A DNA stretch of 64,000 bases from Clostridium acetobutylicum ATCC 824 (GCF_000008765.1 NC_003030.1:778001-842000), one strand, 5' to 3'; shown: positions 45,748-56,641, counted from the first letter of the stretch. The notes: a model not told the origin generated them from the sequence alone. A program made the numbers and translations.

Positions 45748-46494
45748 ATGAGAACACCAATAATCGCCGGTAATTGGAAAATGAATAACACAATTAGTGA
45801 ATCTTTAAAATTAATTGAAGAATTAAAGCCACTTGTAAAAGATGCAAAGGCTGAAGTTGTAGTAGCACCTACAGCTGTTTCTTTAGAAACTGTTGTTAAT
45901 GCTACAAAAGGAAGTAACATTAAGGTTGCTGCACAAAATGCACACTTTGAAGAAAGTGGAGCTTTCACTGGAGAAATATCACTAAAAGCACTTGAAGAAT
46001 TAGGTGTAAGTTATGTAATATTAGGTCATAGTGAAAGAAGACAGTATTTTAATGAAACAGATTGTGCTTTGAATAAAAAAGTAAAAGCAGCATTTGCTCA
46101 TAATATAACTCCAATATTATGCTGCGGAGAAACTCTTGAAGAAAGAGAAGCAAATGTAACAAATGAAGTTACAGGAAAGCAAATAAAGTTAGATTTAGCA
46201 GGATTAAGTGCTGAACAGGCAGCTAAGGTTGTTATAGCTTATGAACCAATTTGGGCAATAGGAACAGGTAAAACTGCTACAGATGAACAGGCAAATGAAA
46301 CAATTGGAGCAATCAGAAAAACAGTAGAAGTAATGTTCGGAAAAGAAGTTGCAGAAAAAGTAAGAATACAATATGGTGGTTCTGTCAAACCAAATACAAT
46401 TAAAGCTCAAATGGCTAAGCCAGAAATAGATGGAGCATTAGTTGGAGGAGCAAGCCTTAAAGCAGCTGATTTTGCAGCAATAGTTAATTTCTAA
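45748..46494 (+). CDS. tpiA: triosephosphate isomerase
   Basis: A 248-residue TIM barrel interconverting dihydroxyacetone phosphate and glyceraldehyde-3-phosphate. It begins [10 protein letters not shown] (catalytic Lys), with the histidine in ILGHSERR and the glutamate in [21 protein letters not shown] precedes ATG 45748. A gap of about 200 bp after pgk may hold a second promoter. Confidence 0.97.
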   Translation: MRTPIIAGNWKMNNTISESLKLIEELKPLVKDAKAEVVVAPTAVSLETVVNATKGSNIKVAAQNAHFEESGAFTGEISLKALEELGVSYVILGHSERRQYFNETDCALNKKVKAAFAHNITPILCCGETLEEREANVTNEVTGKQIKLDLAGLSAEQAAKVVIAYEPIWAIGTGKTATDEQANETIGAIRKTVEVMFGKEVAEKVRIQYGGSVKPNTIKAQMAKPEIDGALVGGASLKAADFAAIVNF

Positions 46495-46518
46495 AGGCAA
46501 AGAGAAAAGCTCATAATG

Positions 46519-46552
46519 TATGTATTATGGAGTTTTCTCCATAATACATATT
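46519..46552 (+). terminator. 14-bp perfect hairpin after tpiA
   Basis: TATGTATTATGGAG (46519-46532) pairs with CTCCATAATACATA (46537-46550) around a TTTT loop. There is no T-run, so termination is uncertain; it may protect the 3' end. Confidence 0.6.
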
Positions 46553-46573
46553 ACATATACAAACTAAATATAA

Positions 46574-46644
46574 GTTAATTACTTATAATTGGTAATTGAG
46601 AATTGATAATAGAAATGAGTGTCTACTGTCAATTGCTAATTAAC
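46574..46644. repeat. 71-bp imperfect inverted repeat (MITE-like)
   Basis: The segment begins GTTAATTA and ends TAATTAAC and contains AATTG-type repeats (GTAATTGAGAATTGATAAT, then GTCAATTGCTAATTAAC). It could fold along much of its length. Such AATTG-rich palindromic segments can be non-autonomous mobile repeats. Alternatively it is a leader for gpmI. Confidence 0.4.
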
Positions 46645-46682
46645 AAAAGCATAGCAATATAAAGAATGGGGGAAATAATACT

Positions 46683-48215
46683 ATGGCAAAGAAACCTGTA
46701 ATGTTAATGATATTAGATGGATTTGGAATTTCAGACAAGGTTGATGGAAATGCAGTAAAGGCTGCTAGTAAACCTAATTTTGATAAATACTTTAATAACT
46801 ACCCACATACACATCTTGGGGCAAGCGGACTAAGCGTAGGACTTCCAGATGGACAAATGGGAAACTCAGAAGTTGGACACTTAAATATAGGAGCAGGAAG
46901 AATAGTTTATCAATCGCTTACAAAGATAACAAAGGCAATTGAAGATGGAGATTTCTTTAAAAATGCAGCTCTTAATAAAGCTGTTAATAATGTCTTAGAA
47001 AATGATTCTACTCTTCACTTAATGGGACTTTTATCTCCAGGAGGAGTTCACTCACACACTAATCATTTAAAGGGTCTTTTACAGCTTGCAAAGAAGAAGA
47101 ACGTAAAAAAAGTATTTGTACATGCTTTTCTTGATGGAAGAGACGTACCGCCTTCTTCTGCAAAAGAATTTATAAAAGATATAGAGGACTACATGAATGA
47201 AATAGGTCTTGGTGAAATTGCTACTGTATCTGGAAGATATTATGCAATGGATAGAGATAACAGATGGGAAAGAGAAGAACTTGCCTACAATGCAATGGTT
47301 CTTGGAAAAGGTGAAGAGGCAGAAAGTGCTATTAAAGCTGTAGATGCTTCATATCATGACAACAAAACAGATGAATTTGTACTACCAACAGTTATAGTTA
47401 AAGAAGGAAAACCAGTTGCGACTATAAAGGACAAGGATTCTGTTATATTCTTCAATTTCAGACCTGACAGAGCTAGACAGATAACTAGAGCTATAGCAGA
47501 AGAAGCTTTTGACGGATTTAAGAGAGACAGACTTAATATTGAGTTTGTAACTATGACAGAATATGATGCAAGCTTTAAGGGAGTTGATGTTGCATTTGGA
47601 CCTGAAAACATCACAAATACTCTTGGAGAATATGTAAGCAACAAAGGTTTAAATCAACTTAGAATTGCAGAAACTGAAAAATATGCTCATGTAACTTTCT
47701 TCTTTAATGGAGGAGTTGAAGAGCCAAATAAAAATGAAGATAGAGCTTTAATATCATCACCAAAGGTTGCAACTTATGATCTTAAACCAGAAATGAGTGC
47801 ATATGAAGTTACTGATGAGCTTCTGAAGAGGTTAGATGAAGATAAGTATGATATGGTTATATTAAACTTTGCTAACCCTGATATGGTTGGACATACTGGA
47901 ATTCTTGAAGCAGCTAAAAAGGCTGTTGAAACAGTTGATGAATGTCTTGGAAAAATAGTTGACAAGGTTCTTAAATTAGATGGAAGTGTATTTATAACAG
48001 CAGATCACGGAAATTCAGAGCAAATGATCGATTACTCTAATGGAAAACCTATGACAGCACACACTGTTAATCCAGTACCTTTTGTTTATGTAAGTAATCA
48101 TACAGAGGCTAAAAAACTTAATGAAGGAGTTTTAGCAGATATAGCTCCTACAATGCTTCAAGAAATGGGACTTGAAAAACCTGAAGAAATGACAGGAAAA
48201 AGTTTATTTGAATAG
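46683..48215 (+). CDS. gpmI: 2,3-bisphosphoglycerate-independent phosphoglycerate mutase
   Basis: A 510-residue manganese enzyme of the alkaline-phosphatase fold interconverting 3- and 2-phosphoglycerate. The start MLMILDGFG (metal Asp), the phospho-acceptor serine in [13 protein letters not shown] near residue 62, and the terminal metal ligands in [10 protein letters not shown] are visible. GGGGGA precedes the ATG. The Mn dependence makes it pH-sensitive in spores of related species. Confidence 0.97.
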   Translation: MAKKPVMLMILDGFGISDKVDGNAVKAASKPNFDKYFNNYPHTHLGASGLSVGLPDGQMGNSEVGHLNIGAGRIVYQSLTKITKAIEDGDFFKNAALNKAVNNVLENDSTLHLMGLLSPGGVHSHTNHLKGLLQLAKKKNVKKVFVHAFLDGRDVPPSSAKEFIKDIEDYMNEIGLGEIATVSGRYYAMDRDNRWEREELAYNAMVLGKGEEAESAIKAVDASYHDNKTDEFVLPTVIVKEGKPVATIKDKDSVIFFNFRPDRARQITRAIAEEAFDGFKRDRLNIEFVTMTEYDASFKGVDVAFGPENITNTLGEYVSNKGLNQLRIAETEKYAHVTFFFNGGVEEPNKNEDRALISSPKVATYDLKPEMSAYEVTDELLKRLDEDKYDMVILNFANPDMVGHTGILEAAKKAVETVDECLGKIVDKVLKLDGSVFITADHGNSEQMIDYSNGKPMTAHTVNPVPFVYVSNHTEAKKLNEGVLADIAPTMLQEMGLEKPEEMTGKSLFE

Positions 48216-48243
48216 TATAATTTAATATTTTATTGTAAAAAAT

Positions 48244-48304
48244 AAAGTGTAGTATATGAATAAAATTGAATATTGGTTTTATTACATGTAGTACACTTTT
48301 ATTT
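48244..48304 (+). terminator. hairpin between gpmI and eno
   Basis: AAAGTGTA (48244-48251) pairs with TACACTTT (48292-48299), with inner ATAAAA/TTTTAT, followed by TATTTATAT. It may uncouple eno expression. Confidence 0.7.
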
Positions 48305-48312
48305 ATATATAA

Positions 48313-49632
<1,320 letters not shown>

Positions 49633-49636
49633 TTAT

Positions 49637-49680
49637 AAAATAAGGGGGATTTAATTTGATAAATTTCCCTTATTTTCTAT
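49637..49680 (+). terminator. terminator of eno
   Basis: AAAATAAGGGGGATTTA (49637-49653) pairs with TAAATTTCCCTTATTTT (49660-49676). Confidence 0.9.
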
Positions 49681-49756
49681 TGTAATATAATAGTATTTAT
49701 GATAGTATTAAAGATATAATATTATATTTATACAGGAGATTTATAGGAGGTTTAAG

Positions 49757-49993
49757 ATGCGTACTTTTTTGATAGTTGCACAAATAGTTTTGGCTTTTGC
49801 TATAATAATTACTGTTCTTGTGCAGCCAGGTAAAATGGATGGCTTTATGAATTCAATATCTGGTACAAATGAAACGTTTTTTGCTAAAAACAAGTCAAAA
49901 ACGAAAGAGGCATTTCTGGTTAAATTAACAGTCTTATTTTCAGTATTATTTGCAATAACTCTTATTATATTTAATTTGAAAATATTTAAATAG
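49757..49993 (+). CDS. secG: preprotein translocase subunit SecG
   Basis: A 78-residue membrane protein with two hydrophobic helices (about 3-22 and 54-74) and the conserved VLVQPGKMDGFMNSISG loop between them. SecG joins SecYE and helps SecA-driven export. AGGAGG precedes the ATG. The order eno-secG-rnr-smpB-ssrA is widely conserved in Gram-positive bacteria and supports the call. Confidence 0.93.
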   Translation: MRTFLIVAQIVLAFAIIITVLVQPGKMDGFMNSISGTNETFFAKNKSKTKEAFLVKLTVLFSVLFAITLIIFNLKIFK

Positions 49994-50111
49994 GATAATG
50001 TCATAAAGATATGATTCATTTTACTTTTTGAATTGTATCTTTTTTATTTTATGAATTTATATTGAATAATATTTGAAATAAAAGATAAGAATTATAATGA
50101 GGTGATTATAC

Positions 50112-52304
50112 ATGAATATAAGGGATAATATACTTGAATTTATGAGAGAACAAGCATATAAGCCTATGAACATAAAGGAATTATCAGAAGTTTTTGATAT
50201 AGGTAAAGCTGATTATAAAATATTTAAAAAATTACTTAAGGATATGGAAAAAGAAGGACTTATAATTAAAAATAGAACGGACCACTTTGGAGTACCAGAA
50301 AAAATGGGACTTGTGAAGGGATCTCTTCAAGGAAACGCTAAAGGTTTTGGTTTTGTTATACCAGAAGAGGATAGACCAGATGTATATATTCCATCTATCA
50401 ATATGAATGGTGCACTAAATGGAGATAAGGTAGTTGCTAAAATTCTTAAAGAAAGTGATAGTGGTAAAAAATGCGAAGGTGAAATAATAAGGATTCTTGA
50501 AAGAGCAAATAAAACTGTAGTTGGAGTATACGAGGATAGTAGAAACTTTGGTTTTGTAGTTGCTGATGATGCTAGGATACCACAAGATGTATTTATTCCT
50601 AAAGGAGAAAAGAATGGTGCTAAAAGTGGAGATGTAGTAGTTGCTGAAATAACAGTATGGCCTAAGAAAAGAAGAAATCCTGAGGGTAAAATAGTAGAGA
50701 TAATTGGAAGTAAGGGAGAAAAAGGTGTAGATATACTTACAATAATAAAGAAGCATAAGCTCCCAGAAAAATTCCCAGAAAAAGTTGAAAGGTTTGCAGA
50801 AGGTATACCAAATGAAATACCAGAAAGTGAATACAAGAGAAGAAGAGACATTAGAGATGTAAAGATGGTCACAATAGATGGCGAGGATGCAAAGGATCTT
50901 GACGATGCTGTATCTATAGAGAAGCTTTCAAATGGTAACTTTAAATTAGGAGTTCACATAGCTGACGTTTCAAATTATGTAAGAGAGGATAATCCGCTTG
51001 ATAAGGAAGCTCTTAAAAGGGCAACTTCTGTTTATCTTATTGATAGAGTTATTCCAATGCTTCCTAAAAAGCTTTCAAATGGAATTTGTAGTCTTAATCC
51101 AAGACAGGATAGACTAGCAATGAGTTGTTTTATGGAAATTGATCCTACAGGAAAGGTTATTCAACATGAAATATTTGAAAGTATAATAAAAACAAACGAA
51201 AGAATGACGTATACAGATGTAACCAAAATACTTAGAGATCACGATGAAGAAACTATTAAGGCTTTTGAATACCTTTATGATGATTTTAAGAATATGGAAG
51301 AATTAGCTTCTATACTTAACAAGAAGAGATTATTAAGAGGAGCAATAGATTTTGATTTTGAGGAAAGTAAAATAACTCTTAATGAGCTTGGAAAACCAGT
51401 AGAAGTAAAGCCATATGAGAGAGCAGTTGCAAATAGAATAATAGAGGAATTTATGCTTGTTTGTAATGAAACTATAGCTGAGCACTTTTACTGGGCTAAT
51501 ATTCCTTTTGTGTACAGAGTTCATGAAGAACCAGATAGTGAAAAATTAGAAAGATTCAATGAATTTATTCATAACCTAGGTTATGCAGTAAGATGGGGAT
51601 CAGAGGTTCATCCAAAGCAGCTTCAAGATGTAATAGAAAAGATAAAAGGAAAGAAAGAAGAGACAGTTGTAAGTACGCTTCTTTTAAGGTCTTTGAAGCA
51701 AGCTAGATATTCGCCAGAATGTTCAGGTCACTTTGGTTTGGCAGCAAGGTACTATTGTCATTTTACTTCTCCAATAAGAAGGTATCCAGATCTTATAATA
51801 CACAGAATAATGAAGGAATATATAAATGGAAGAATGGATGAAAAGAGATCTAAAAAGCTCATAGGAGAGGTTGATTATGCTTCAATGCAGTCTTCTGAAA
51901 TGGAAAGAGTTGCTCAAGAAGCTGAAAGAGAAGTAGATTCCTTGAAAAAGGCAGAATACATGGCTGATAGAGTAGGTGAGGAATTTGATGGTATAATATC
52001 TTCTGTAACAAACTTTGGTATATTTGTTCAGCTTGCTAATACCATAGAAGGTCTTGTACACATTAGTGAACTTACAGACGATTATTATGTATATGATGAA
52101 AAATATTTAAGCCTCGTAGGAGAAAGAACTAAAAAGATATACAAATTAGGTGATGAGGCGAGAATAAAAGTAGATAAAGTAAGTGTTGATTCTCACGAAA
52201 TATATTTTAAGTTGGTTGAGAATAAAGGAGAAGCGGCGCAAGGAGAAATAAAAGTAGAGGCAGAGACTGAAGTAGAAGCAGAAGAAGAGGAAGAAGAATT
52301 CTAG
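50112..52304 (+). CDS. rnr: ribonuclease R
   Basis: A 730-residue 3'-5' exoribonuclease of the RNB family. Domains in order: an N-terminal winged helix (about 1-70), two cold-shock domains (LQGNAKGFGFVIPE and the next near 140), the RNB catalytic domain with DGEDAKDLDDAVS supplying metal aspartates (near residue 257), and an S1 domain near 630-710. The end is very acidic (about 20 mainly Glu residues), unusual but seen in some relatives. It acts in RNA turnover and with SmpB-tmRNA in removing defective mRNAs. GAGGTGA precedes the ATG. Confidence 0.95.
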   Translation: MNIRDNILEFMREQAYKPMNIKELSEVFDIGKADYKIFKKLLKDMEKEGLIIKNRTDHFGVPEKMGLVKGSLQGNAKGFGFVIPEEDRPDVYIPSINMNGALNGDKVVAKILKESDSGKKCEGEIIRILERANKTVVGVYEDSRNFGFVVADDARIPQDVFIPKGEKNGAKSGDVVVAEITVWPKKRRNPEGKIVEIIGSKGEKGVDILTIIKKHKLPEKFPEKVERFAEGIPNEIPESEYKRRRDIRDVKMVTIDGEDAKDLDDAVSIEKLSNGNFKLGVHIADVSNYVREDNPLDKEALKRATSVYLIDRVIPMLPKKLSNGICSLNPRQDRLAMSCFMEIDPTGKVIQHEIFESIIKTNERMTYTDVTKILRDHDEETIKAFEYLYDDFKNMEELASILNKKRLLRGAIDFDFEESKITLNELGKPVEVKPYERAVANRIIEEFMLVCNETIAEHFYWANIPFVYRVHEEPDSEKLERFNEFIHNLGYAVRWGSEVHPKQLQDVIEKIKGKKEETVVSTLLLRSLKQARYSPECSGHFGLAARYYCHFTSPIRRYPDLIIHRIMKEYINGRMDEKRSKKLIGEVDYASMQSSEMERVAQEAEREVDSLKKAEYMADRVGEEFDGIISSVTNFGIFVQLANTIEGLVHISELTDDYYVYDEKYLSLVGERTKKIYKLGDEARIKVDKVSVDSHEIYFKLVENKGEAAQGEIKVEAETEVEAEEEEEEF

Positions 52305-52309
52305 ATGCA

Positions 52310-52360
52310 TAAACTTATATCCTTTCATAAAAATATTTTGTAAGGATATAAGTTTTAATT
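52310..52360 (+). terminator. terminator between rnr and smpB
   Basis: AAACTTATATCC (52311-52322) pairs with GGATATAAGTTT (52344-52355), followed by TAATTTTG. Confidence 0.82.
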
Positions 52361-52435
52361 TTGCTACGGTGAGATTATATGTGATATAATTTTAAGAAAA
52401 GTATAGAATGAAAAATTATATAAGTAGGTGACATT

Positions 52436-52903
52436 ATGGCTAAAAAGAATACAGAAAATAATACCTTAGCTGATAATAGAAAAGCATGGCATGACTATTT
52501 TATTGAAGAAACATATGAATGTGGAGTAGAACTCGTTGGCACAGAAGTAAAATCAATAAAAAATGGAAAAGCTAATCTTAAGGATAGTTATGCAGAAATA
52601 AGAAATGGAGAGGTTTTTGCTTGTAATATGCACGTAAGCCCATATAAAGAAGGAAATATTTTTAACGTAGATCCTTTGAGAAAGAGAAGGCTGCTTCTTC
52701 ATAAAAGTGAAATAGATAAGCTTTTAGGATTTACAAGTCAAAAGGGGTATACTTTAGTTCCTATAGCATTATATTTAAAGAATAGAAGAGTCAAGGTAAA
52801 GTTGGCGGTTGCTGTAGGTAAGAAGAATTACGATAAGAGGGACGCTTTAAAGGAAAAAGATGCTAGACGTGAAATAGATAGAGCTATGAAAAATAATAGG
52901 TAG
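52436..52903 (+). CDS. smpB: SsrA-binding protein
   Basis: A 155-residue beta-barrel RNA-binding protein essential for trans-translation: it carries tmRNA into stalled ribosomes. The pattern [34 protein letters not shown] and the basic C-terminal tail ([25 protein letters not shown]) is typical. AGGTGA precedes the ATG. The tmRNA gene lies 2 kb downstream. Confidence 0.97.
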   Translation: MAKKNTENNTLADNRKAWHDYFIEETYECGVELVGTEVKSIKNGKANLKDSYAEIRNGEVFACNMHVSPYKEGNIFNVDPLRKRRLLLHKSEIDKLLGFTSQKGYTLVPIALYLKNRRVKVKLAVAVGKKNYDKRDALKEKDARREIDRAMKNNR

Positions 52904-52940
52904 AGTGGTGTAAGTTTATTAATTTACACCACTCTTTTAT
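52902..52940 (+). terminator. terminator of smpB
   Basis: AGAGTGGTGTAA (52902-52913) pairs with TTACACCACTCT (52924-52935), followed by TTTATTT. Confidence 0.9.
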
Positions 52941-53028
52941 TTCTGTTCTTAATATATTATTATGGTGTATAATATATATTAAGGTAAACATGATGGTTTA
53001 CTCTAATATATATTTTGGAGGGATTGAA

Positions 53029-54640
53029 TTGAAAAAAGTTAGAACTAAGTTGAGCTTAATAGTAAGTGCTGCTTTTACTTTAAGTTTCATAGGTATCTTG
53101 CCACCACAGTTAATGGCTAAAACTTCTGACATCCCAGTAGTAGAGACAAAATATAAAACAGCTTCAGATAATGCATACACTTGGTTAAAAACTCAGCAGG
53201 ATTCTGCAAAATTAGATGGTACAGGTCTTCCGAGTGGTATGGTTGACAGTTTTGAAGATTATTGGGGACCTAATTTACCTAAACAGATAAGTTATACTTA
53301 TGATCAAGGGGTTGCTGCTATTGCATTCTTATTAAAGGGTGATACAAATAGAACTAAAAATGTTCTTACGCTTATGAGTAAAATACAGGGCAGTGATGGG
53401 TCATGGTGTAACTCATATTGGAATAATAACCTATCGGGTCAAGAACTTATAAAAAATGTTGGACCTGGAATGTGGATATGCTTAGCAGTAATGAACTATG
53501 AAAAAATAACAGGAGACACTTCCTTTCACTCAATGGCTACTAAATATATTGATTGGGCACTTCAATTTCAAAAACCTAATGGAGGTATTTCGGGTGGGCA
53601 AACATATGCATCAGGAGTTTGGCAGCCAGTTACTTGGTCAGGTACAGAGGAAAATATAGATGCGTATGCAGCTCTTAAATATTTTTCAAGTACAACTCCA
53701 GATAAAAGTTCAGTATATGAATCAGCGCAGAATAGAGTTAAGAGTTTTTTAGATAATATAGAATGGGATAATACAAACAATAGGTTTCACGGAGGTTTCA
53801 AAAATGATACTCAAACAGTAGATCCGTATGTTCCTCTTGATGTTAATCCGTGGGGAGTTATGGCCTTAAGTGGTGCCAGTAATCCTCATAATTATGCTTC
53901 AAGTTTAGCTTATATAGAAAATGCAAAAGGTAACGCGTCTGGAGTAGGTACACTTAGTAATCCTAAATATGTTGAGACTTTAACTGCTGCTGATAACGGA
54001 AAAACTATGACTTTATATGATTTTGATTGGGAAAGCGACAATGTGCCTTATAGCTCAGATGCATCCATGGGATTAAAAGGTCCTGATATATGGTTCGAAG
54101 GCTCAGCATTCATGTCATGTGCTTATTATATGCAGGGAAATACAAGTAAGGCAGACAGTATAATAGATGACATAATGAAGAAGCAAAGTACGTCAAGTGG
54201 AGAATCTCTTGGAGGAATTCCATATTCACTTATGGGAACAAATAATAATTATTGGCATATGGCTCAAGAAAATTGTGTATCTAGTACAGGATGGTTTATA
54301 ATTGCTTCAAGTAGGTGGAATCCATTCACTGGGGAATATTTGAATTCCGCAATACCAACTCCTACACCAACACCAGTAGATACCTCTTATGGAGTAACAA
54401 AAACTGGTGATAATAGTGCTGTAATATGGTTTTCTCCATCACCCAGTGCAGCGTGGGCAGATGTACATTATGTAGTTAATTCACAAAATCAGCTTAATTA
54501 TAGACATGACGTATAATAGCATCCAAAATAGATGGGAGCAAAATGTTACAGGACTTAAAGCAGGAGACACAATAAAGTATTCATTTACCTATTGGCAAAC
54601 AGCAGCTACGGATTCACCTTCATATAACTATACATTTTAA
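53029..54640 (+). pseudogene. secreted carbohydrate-active protein with C-terminal CBM-like module, frameshifted
   Basis: The main frame (53029-54516) codes for a signal peptide (about residues 1-31), a large domain with alternating Trp-rich and helical segments (YDQGVAAIAFLLKG, GSDGSWCNSYW, DVNPWGVMALSG, GPDIWFEGSAF), resembling an alpha-barrel glycoside hydrolase or polysaccharide-binding protein, a PTPTPTP linker, and a domain like carbohydrate-binding family 56 (YGVTKTGDNSAVIWF, WADVHYVVN). The frame then ends RHDV. One base shift continues RMTYNSIQNRWEQNVTGLK through DSPSYNYTF to a TAA at 54638-54640, the expected end of the CBM module. Dropping the C at 54505 repairs it. TTG 53029 is chosen because GGAGGG lies six bases upstream. 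Enzyme type uncertain. Confidence 0.65.
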
Positions 54641-54977
54641 TAGTACACAAGTTTTGAATGTACATAGTTATTTAGCAAAATACTGTGTACATTCTCTACA
54701 TTTTGTTATTATATGAAGATAAATTATACTTGAAATTATTAAAGTATTGGAGTATCATAATAATCGTCGCAAGTGCATATGACATCTTAAATAATTTATT
54801 TATCTAAATTAAAGTACTTGCAAATAAAATTAAATGTGATATAATCATTATTACGATTTAAAACAAGTAAAAAGCTTAACGTTATCCACATGAAACTTTG
54901 TGTTTATTCACAGTTTTGTGCCTTTTAATTTTAAACTTGTGTATAACTTTCGAGTTTAAGGTTAAATACTATAATAT
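54641..54977. promoter_or_regulatory. ssrA upstream region with hairpin, promoter and a cluster of DnaA boxes
   Basis: GAATGTACATAGT (54656-54668) can pair with ACTGTGTACATTC (54682-54694), ending the previous gene. TTGCAA (54818-54823), 16 bases and TATAAT (54840-54845) is a candidate ssrA promoter. TTATCCACA (54892-54900), TTATTCACA (54904-54912) and the inverted TTATACACA (54938-54946) fit the DnaA box TTATnCACA exactly, three in 55 bp. Confidence 0.6.
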
Positions 54978-55333
54978 GGGGGCGCTTTTGGTTTCGACGG
55001 GGATGATGTTACGTTTGAGAAGCGAGTCGAGGGAACCTGTGGACCCGCGTTAAAAAACTATAGGCCTTAAAAATAAAGGATAACGAAAATAATTTAGCTT
55101 TAGCTGCGTAGTCAGCTAACGTCAGCCTGAGAGTCCCGCGACTCAGAGTCTGGCGTCGACAGCGGGGAACCGAGCCTTACAAAGCTTTGAGTAAGGAACG
55201 GAATTTATGAAGCTACTGAAGTGAAAAGCTTGTTTGTAGGCGTTTCATGGAGGGAATGTTAAAATACAAACTGCACTCGGAGATGCTTAAATGAAACCAT
55301 TTTCGGACAGGGGTTCGATTCCCCTCGCCTCCA
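54978..55333 (+). ncRNA. ssrA: tmRNA
   Basis: A transfer-messenger RNA. The acceptor stem GGGGGCG (54978-54984) pairs with CGCCTCC (55326-55332) before A 55333; the T-arm reads GGTTCGATTCC. CCA is not encoded (CTA follows) and must be added. GTTTCGACGGGGATG is the conserved 5' portion. The reading frame for the tag starts at GAT 55079 and encodes DNENNLALAA before TAG 55109-55111. It rescues stalled ribosomes together with SmpB encoded upstream. Confidence 0.96.
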
Positions 55334-55338
55334 CTATG

Positions 55339-55370
55339 AAAACCCTCGACGGATGTCGAGGGTTTTTTCC
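55339..55370 (+). terminator. terminator of ssrA
   Basis: AAAACCCTCGAC (55339-55350) pairs with GTCGAGGGTTTT (55355-55366), followed by TTCC. Confidence 0.92.
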
Positions 55371-55430
55371 CTATTTAAAGCGAAAATATATGGATGAATT
55401 TTAATTTATCATTTGCAAGAAAATAATATA

Positions 55431-55470
55431 TTGACAATTGAAATTTAGTTGTGTACAATTAAATTGCAAC
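55431..55470 (+). promoter_or_regulatory. strong promoter with OhrR/MarR-type operator
   Basis: TTGACA (55431-55436), a 17-base spacer and TACAAT (55454-55459) make a near-ideal promoter. TACAATTAAATTGCA (55454-55468) overlaps the -10 and matches the OhrR-box type TACAATTnAATTGTA; its core CAATTAAATTG is a perfect palindrome. A peroxide-sensing MarR-family repressor would block here. Confidence 0.65.
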
Positions 55471-55532
55471 AAATAAAGTTTGACACAGATGTTTACGTAA
55501 AGATGGAGAATTACGAGGAAATAAGATTATGA

Positions 55533-55658
55533 ATGTGCAAAGGATGTGTAATTATTGCTGCTATGTATGGAGCGATTACATCTAATAAAAATATTTTGAT
55601 AAAGCAAGGTGGTTTAGCCGTATTAGCAATAACTCTTTTAATTTTAGCTACATCATAA
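55533..55658 (+). CDS. small hydrophobic 41-residue ORF
   Basis: MCKGCVIIAAMYGAITSNKN followed by a hydrophobic end (LAVLAITLLILATS). It lies right after the promoter at 55431-55459. The ribosome site GAGGAA is 12 bases from this ATG and better placed for a shorter frame at 55529, so translation is uncertain. The Cys-x2-Cys start and one hydrophobic helix suggest a small membrane protein, or a remnant of a larger one. No family is recognised. Confidence 0.35.
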   Translation: MCKGCVIIAAMYGAITSNKNILIKQGGLAVLAITLLILATS

Positions 55659-55687
55659 TTATTTATAGATATATTATGATAATATAA

Positions 55688-55858
55688 CAGATAAATTTAA
55701 CTAAATGGGCGGAATTAAATGCGTATAAAAGTGCCAGTAGTAGACTAAAAAAAGAATTCCAGATTATAAAAAAACAATTATGGGAAGAACATTTTTGGAG
55801 CATAAGTTATTGGCTTATAACAACTAGGAGTGAACAAATAGATATAGTTAAAAAGTAA
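55688..55858 (+). pseudogene. 3' remnant of an IS200/IS605-type transposase (TnpA)
   Basis: One frame reads KSASSRLKKEF, then KKQLWEEHFWSISYWLITT and IDIVKK to a stop at 55856-55858. This matches the C-terminal part of Y1 transposases of the IS200/IS605 group, where SSRxLKKEFPxxKKxLWxxHFWSxSY and a YxxxQ-containing helix follow. About 56 codons remain; the HUH histidines are absent, and the tyrosine helix is cut by the stop. No left end is recognisable, so the element is dead. Confidence 0.7.
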
Positions 55859-55900
55859 ATTGAGCTATATAAAATAATTTAAAATAGGAGGAAATTTATT

Positions 55901-56641
55901 ATGAATAATACAATAGATACAATGAAAAATCATAGATCAATAAGACAATATCTAGATAAAGAGGTGCCAAATGATTTAATCGATGAAATTGTTAAAAGTG
56001 CTCAGGCTATGCCTAACTCAATCAATGGACAACAAACATCTGTTATAGTTGTAAGAGATAAAAAGAAGAGAGAAAAATTAGCAGAACTTGTTGGTAATCA
56101 AGAATATGTTGCAAAAGCTCCAGTATTCTTAGTATTTGTGATGGATTTTTATAGAACTTATCTTGCAGGTGAAAAAACTGGTCTTAAGCAGGTAATTCAT
56201 GAAGATATAGAAGGTATTCTTGCAGGGTCTGTAGATGTTGGAATAGCTTTAGGAGCTTCTGTTGTTGCTGCCGAATCCCTTGGACTTGGCACAGTGCCTA
56301 TTGGTGGTATCAGAAAAAATCCAGAAGAAGTTATAGAAATATTAGGATTACCTAAATATACTTTTCCAATGGTAGGTTTAGTAGTTGGATATCCGGCTGA
56401 TGAATCACATAAAAAACCTAGGGTTCCTTTTGAAAGTTTTAGGCATAATGAGAGTTATGATATAAAAGCTGTTGAAGATTCAATTAATGTTTATGACGAA
56501 CAGATGAATAAATATCTAAAGGAAATTGGAAGAGCTGAGAAAGAAATAAATTGGAGTACTTTTACTTCAACAATTTATCAATCTGTTTATTATCCTAAAG
56601 TTAAAGGCGCTATTAATAAACAAGGACTAAAAACTAAATAA
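55901..56641 (+). CDS. NADPH/FMN-dependent nitroreductase (NfrA/YcnD type)
   Basis: A 246-residue flavin oxidoreductase of the nitroreductase fold, with the NfsA/FRP pattern: NHRSIRQYLDKEVP for FMN binding at the start, NSINGQQTSV, and GLGTVPIGGIRKNPEEV with GYPADESHKKPR later. It reduces nitro compounds, quinones or flavins using NAD(P)H, possibly for oxidative defence. AGGAGG precedes the ATG. It lies between ssrA and a partial copy of the ssrA 3' end, so it may be cargo of an integrated element. The upstream OhrR-like site suggests peroxide or redox control if transcripts extend through. Confidence 0.9.
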   Translation: MNNTIDTMKNHRSIRQYLDKEVPNDLIDEIVKSAQAMPNSINGQQTSVIVVRDKKKREKLAELVGNQEYVAKAPVFLVFVMDFYRTYLAGEKTGLKQVIHEDIEGILAGSVDVGIALGASVVAAESLGLGTVPIGGIRKNPEEVIEILGLPKYTFPMVGLVVGYPADESHKKPRVPFESFRHNESYDIKAVEDSINVYDEQMNKYLKEIGRAEKEINWSTFTSTIYQSVYYPKVKGAINKQGLKTK

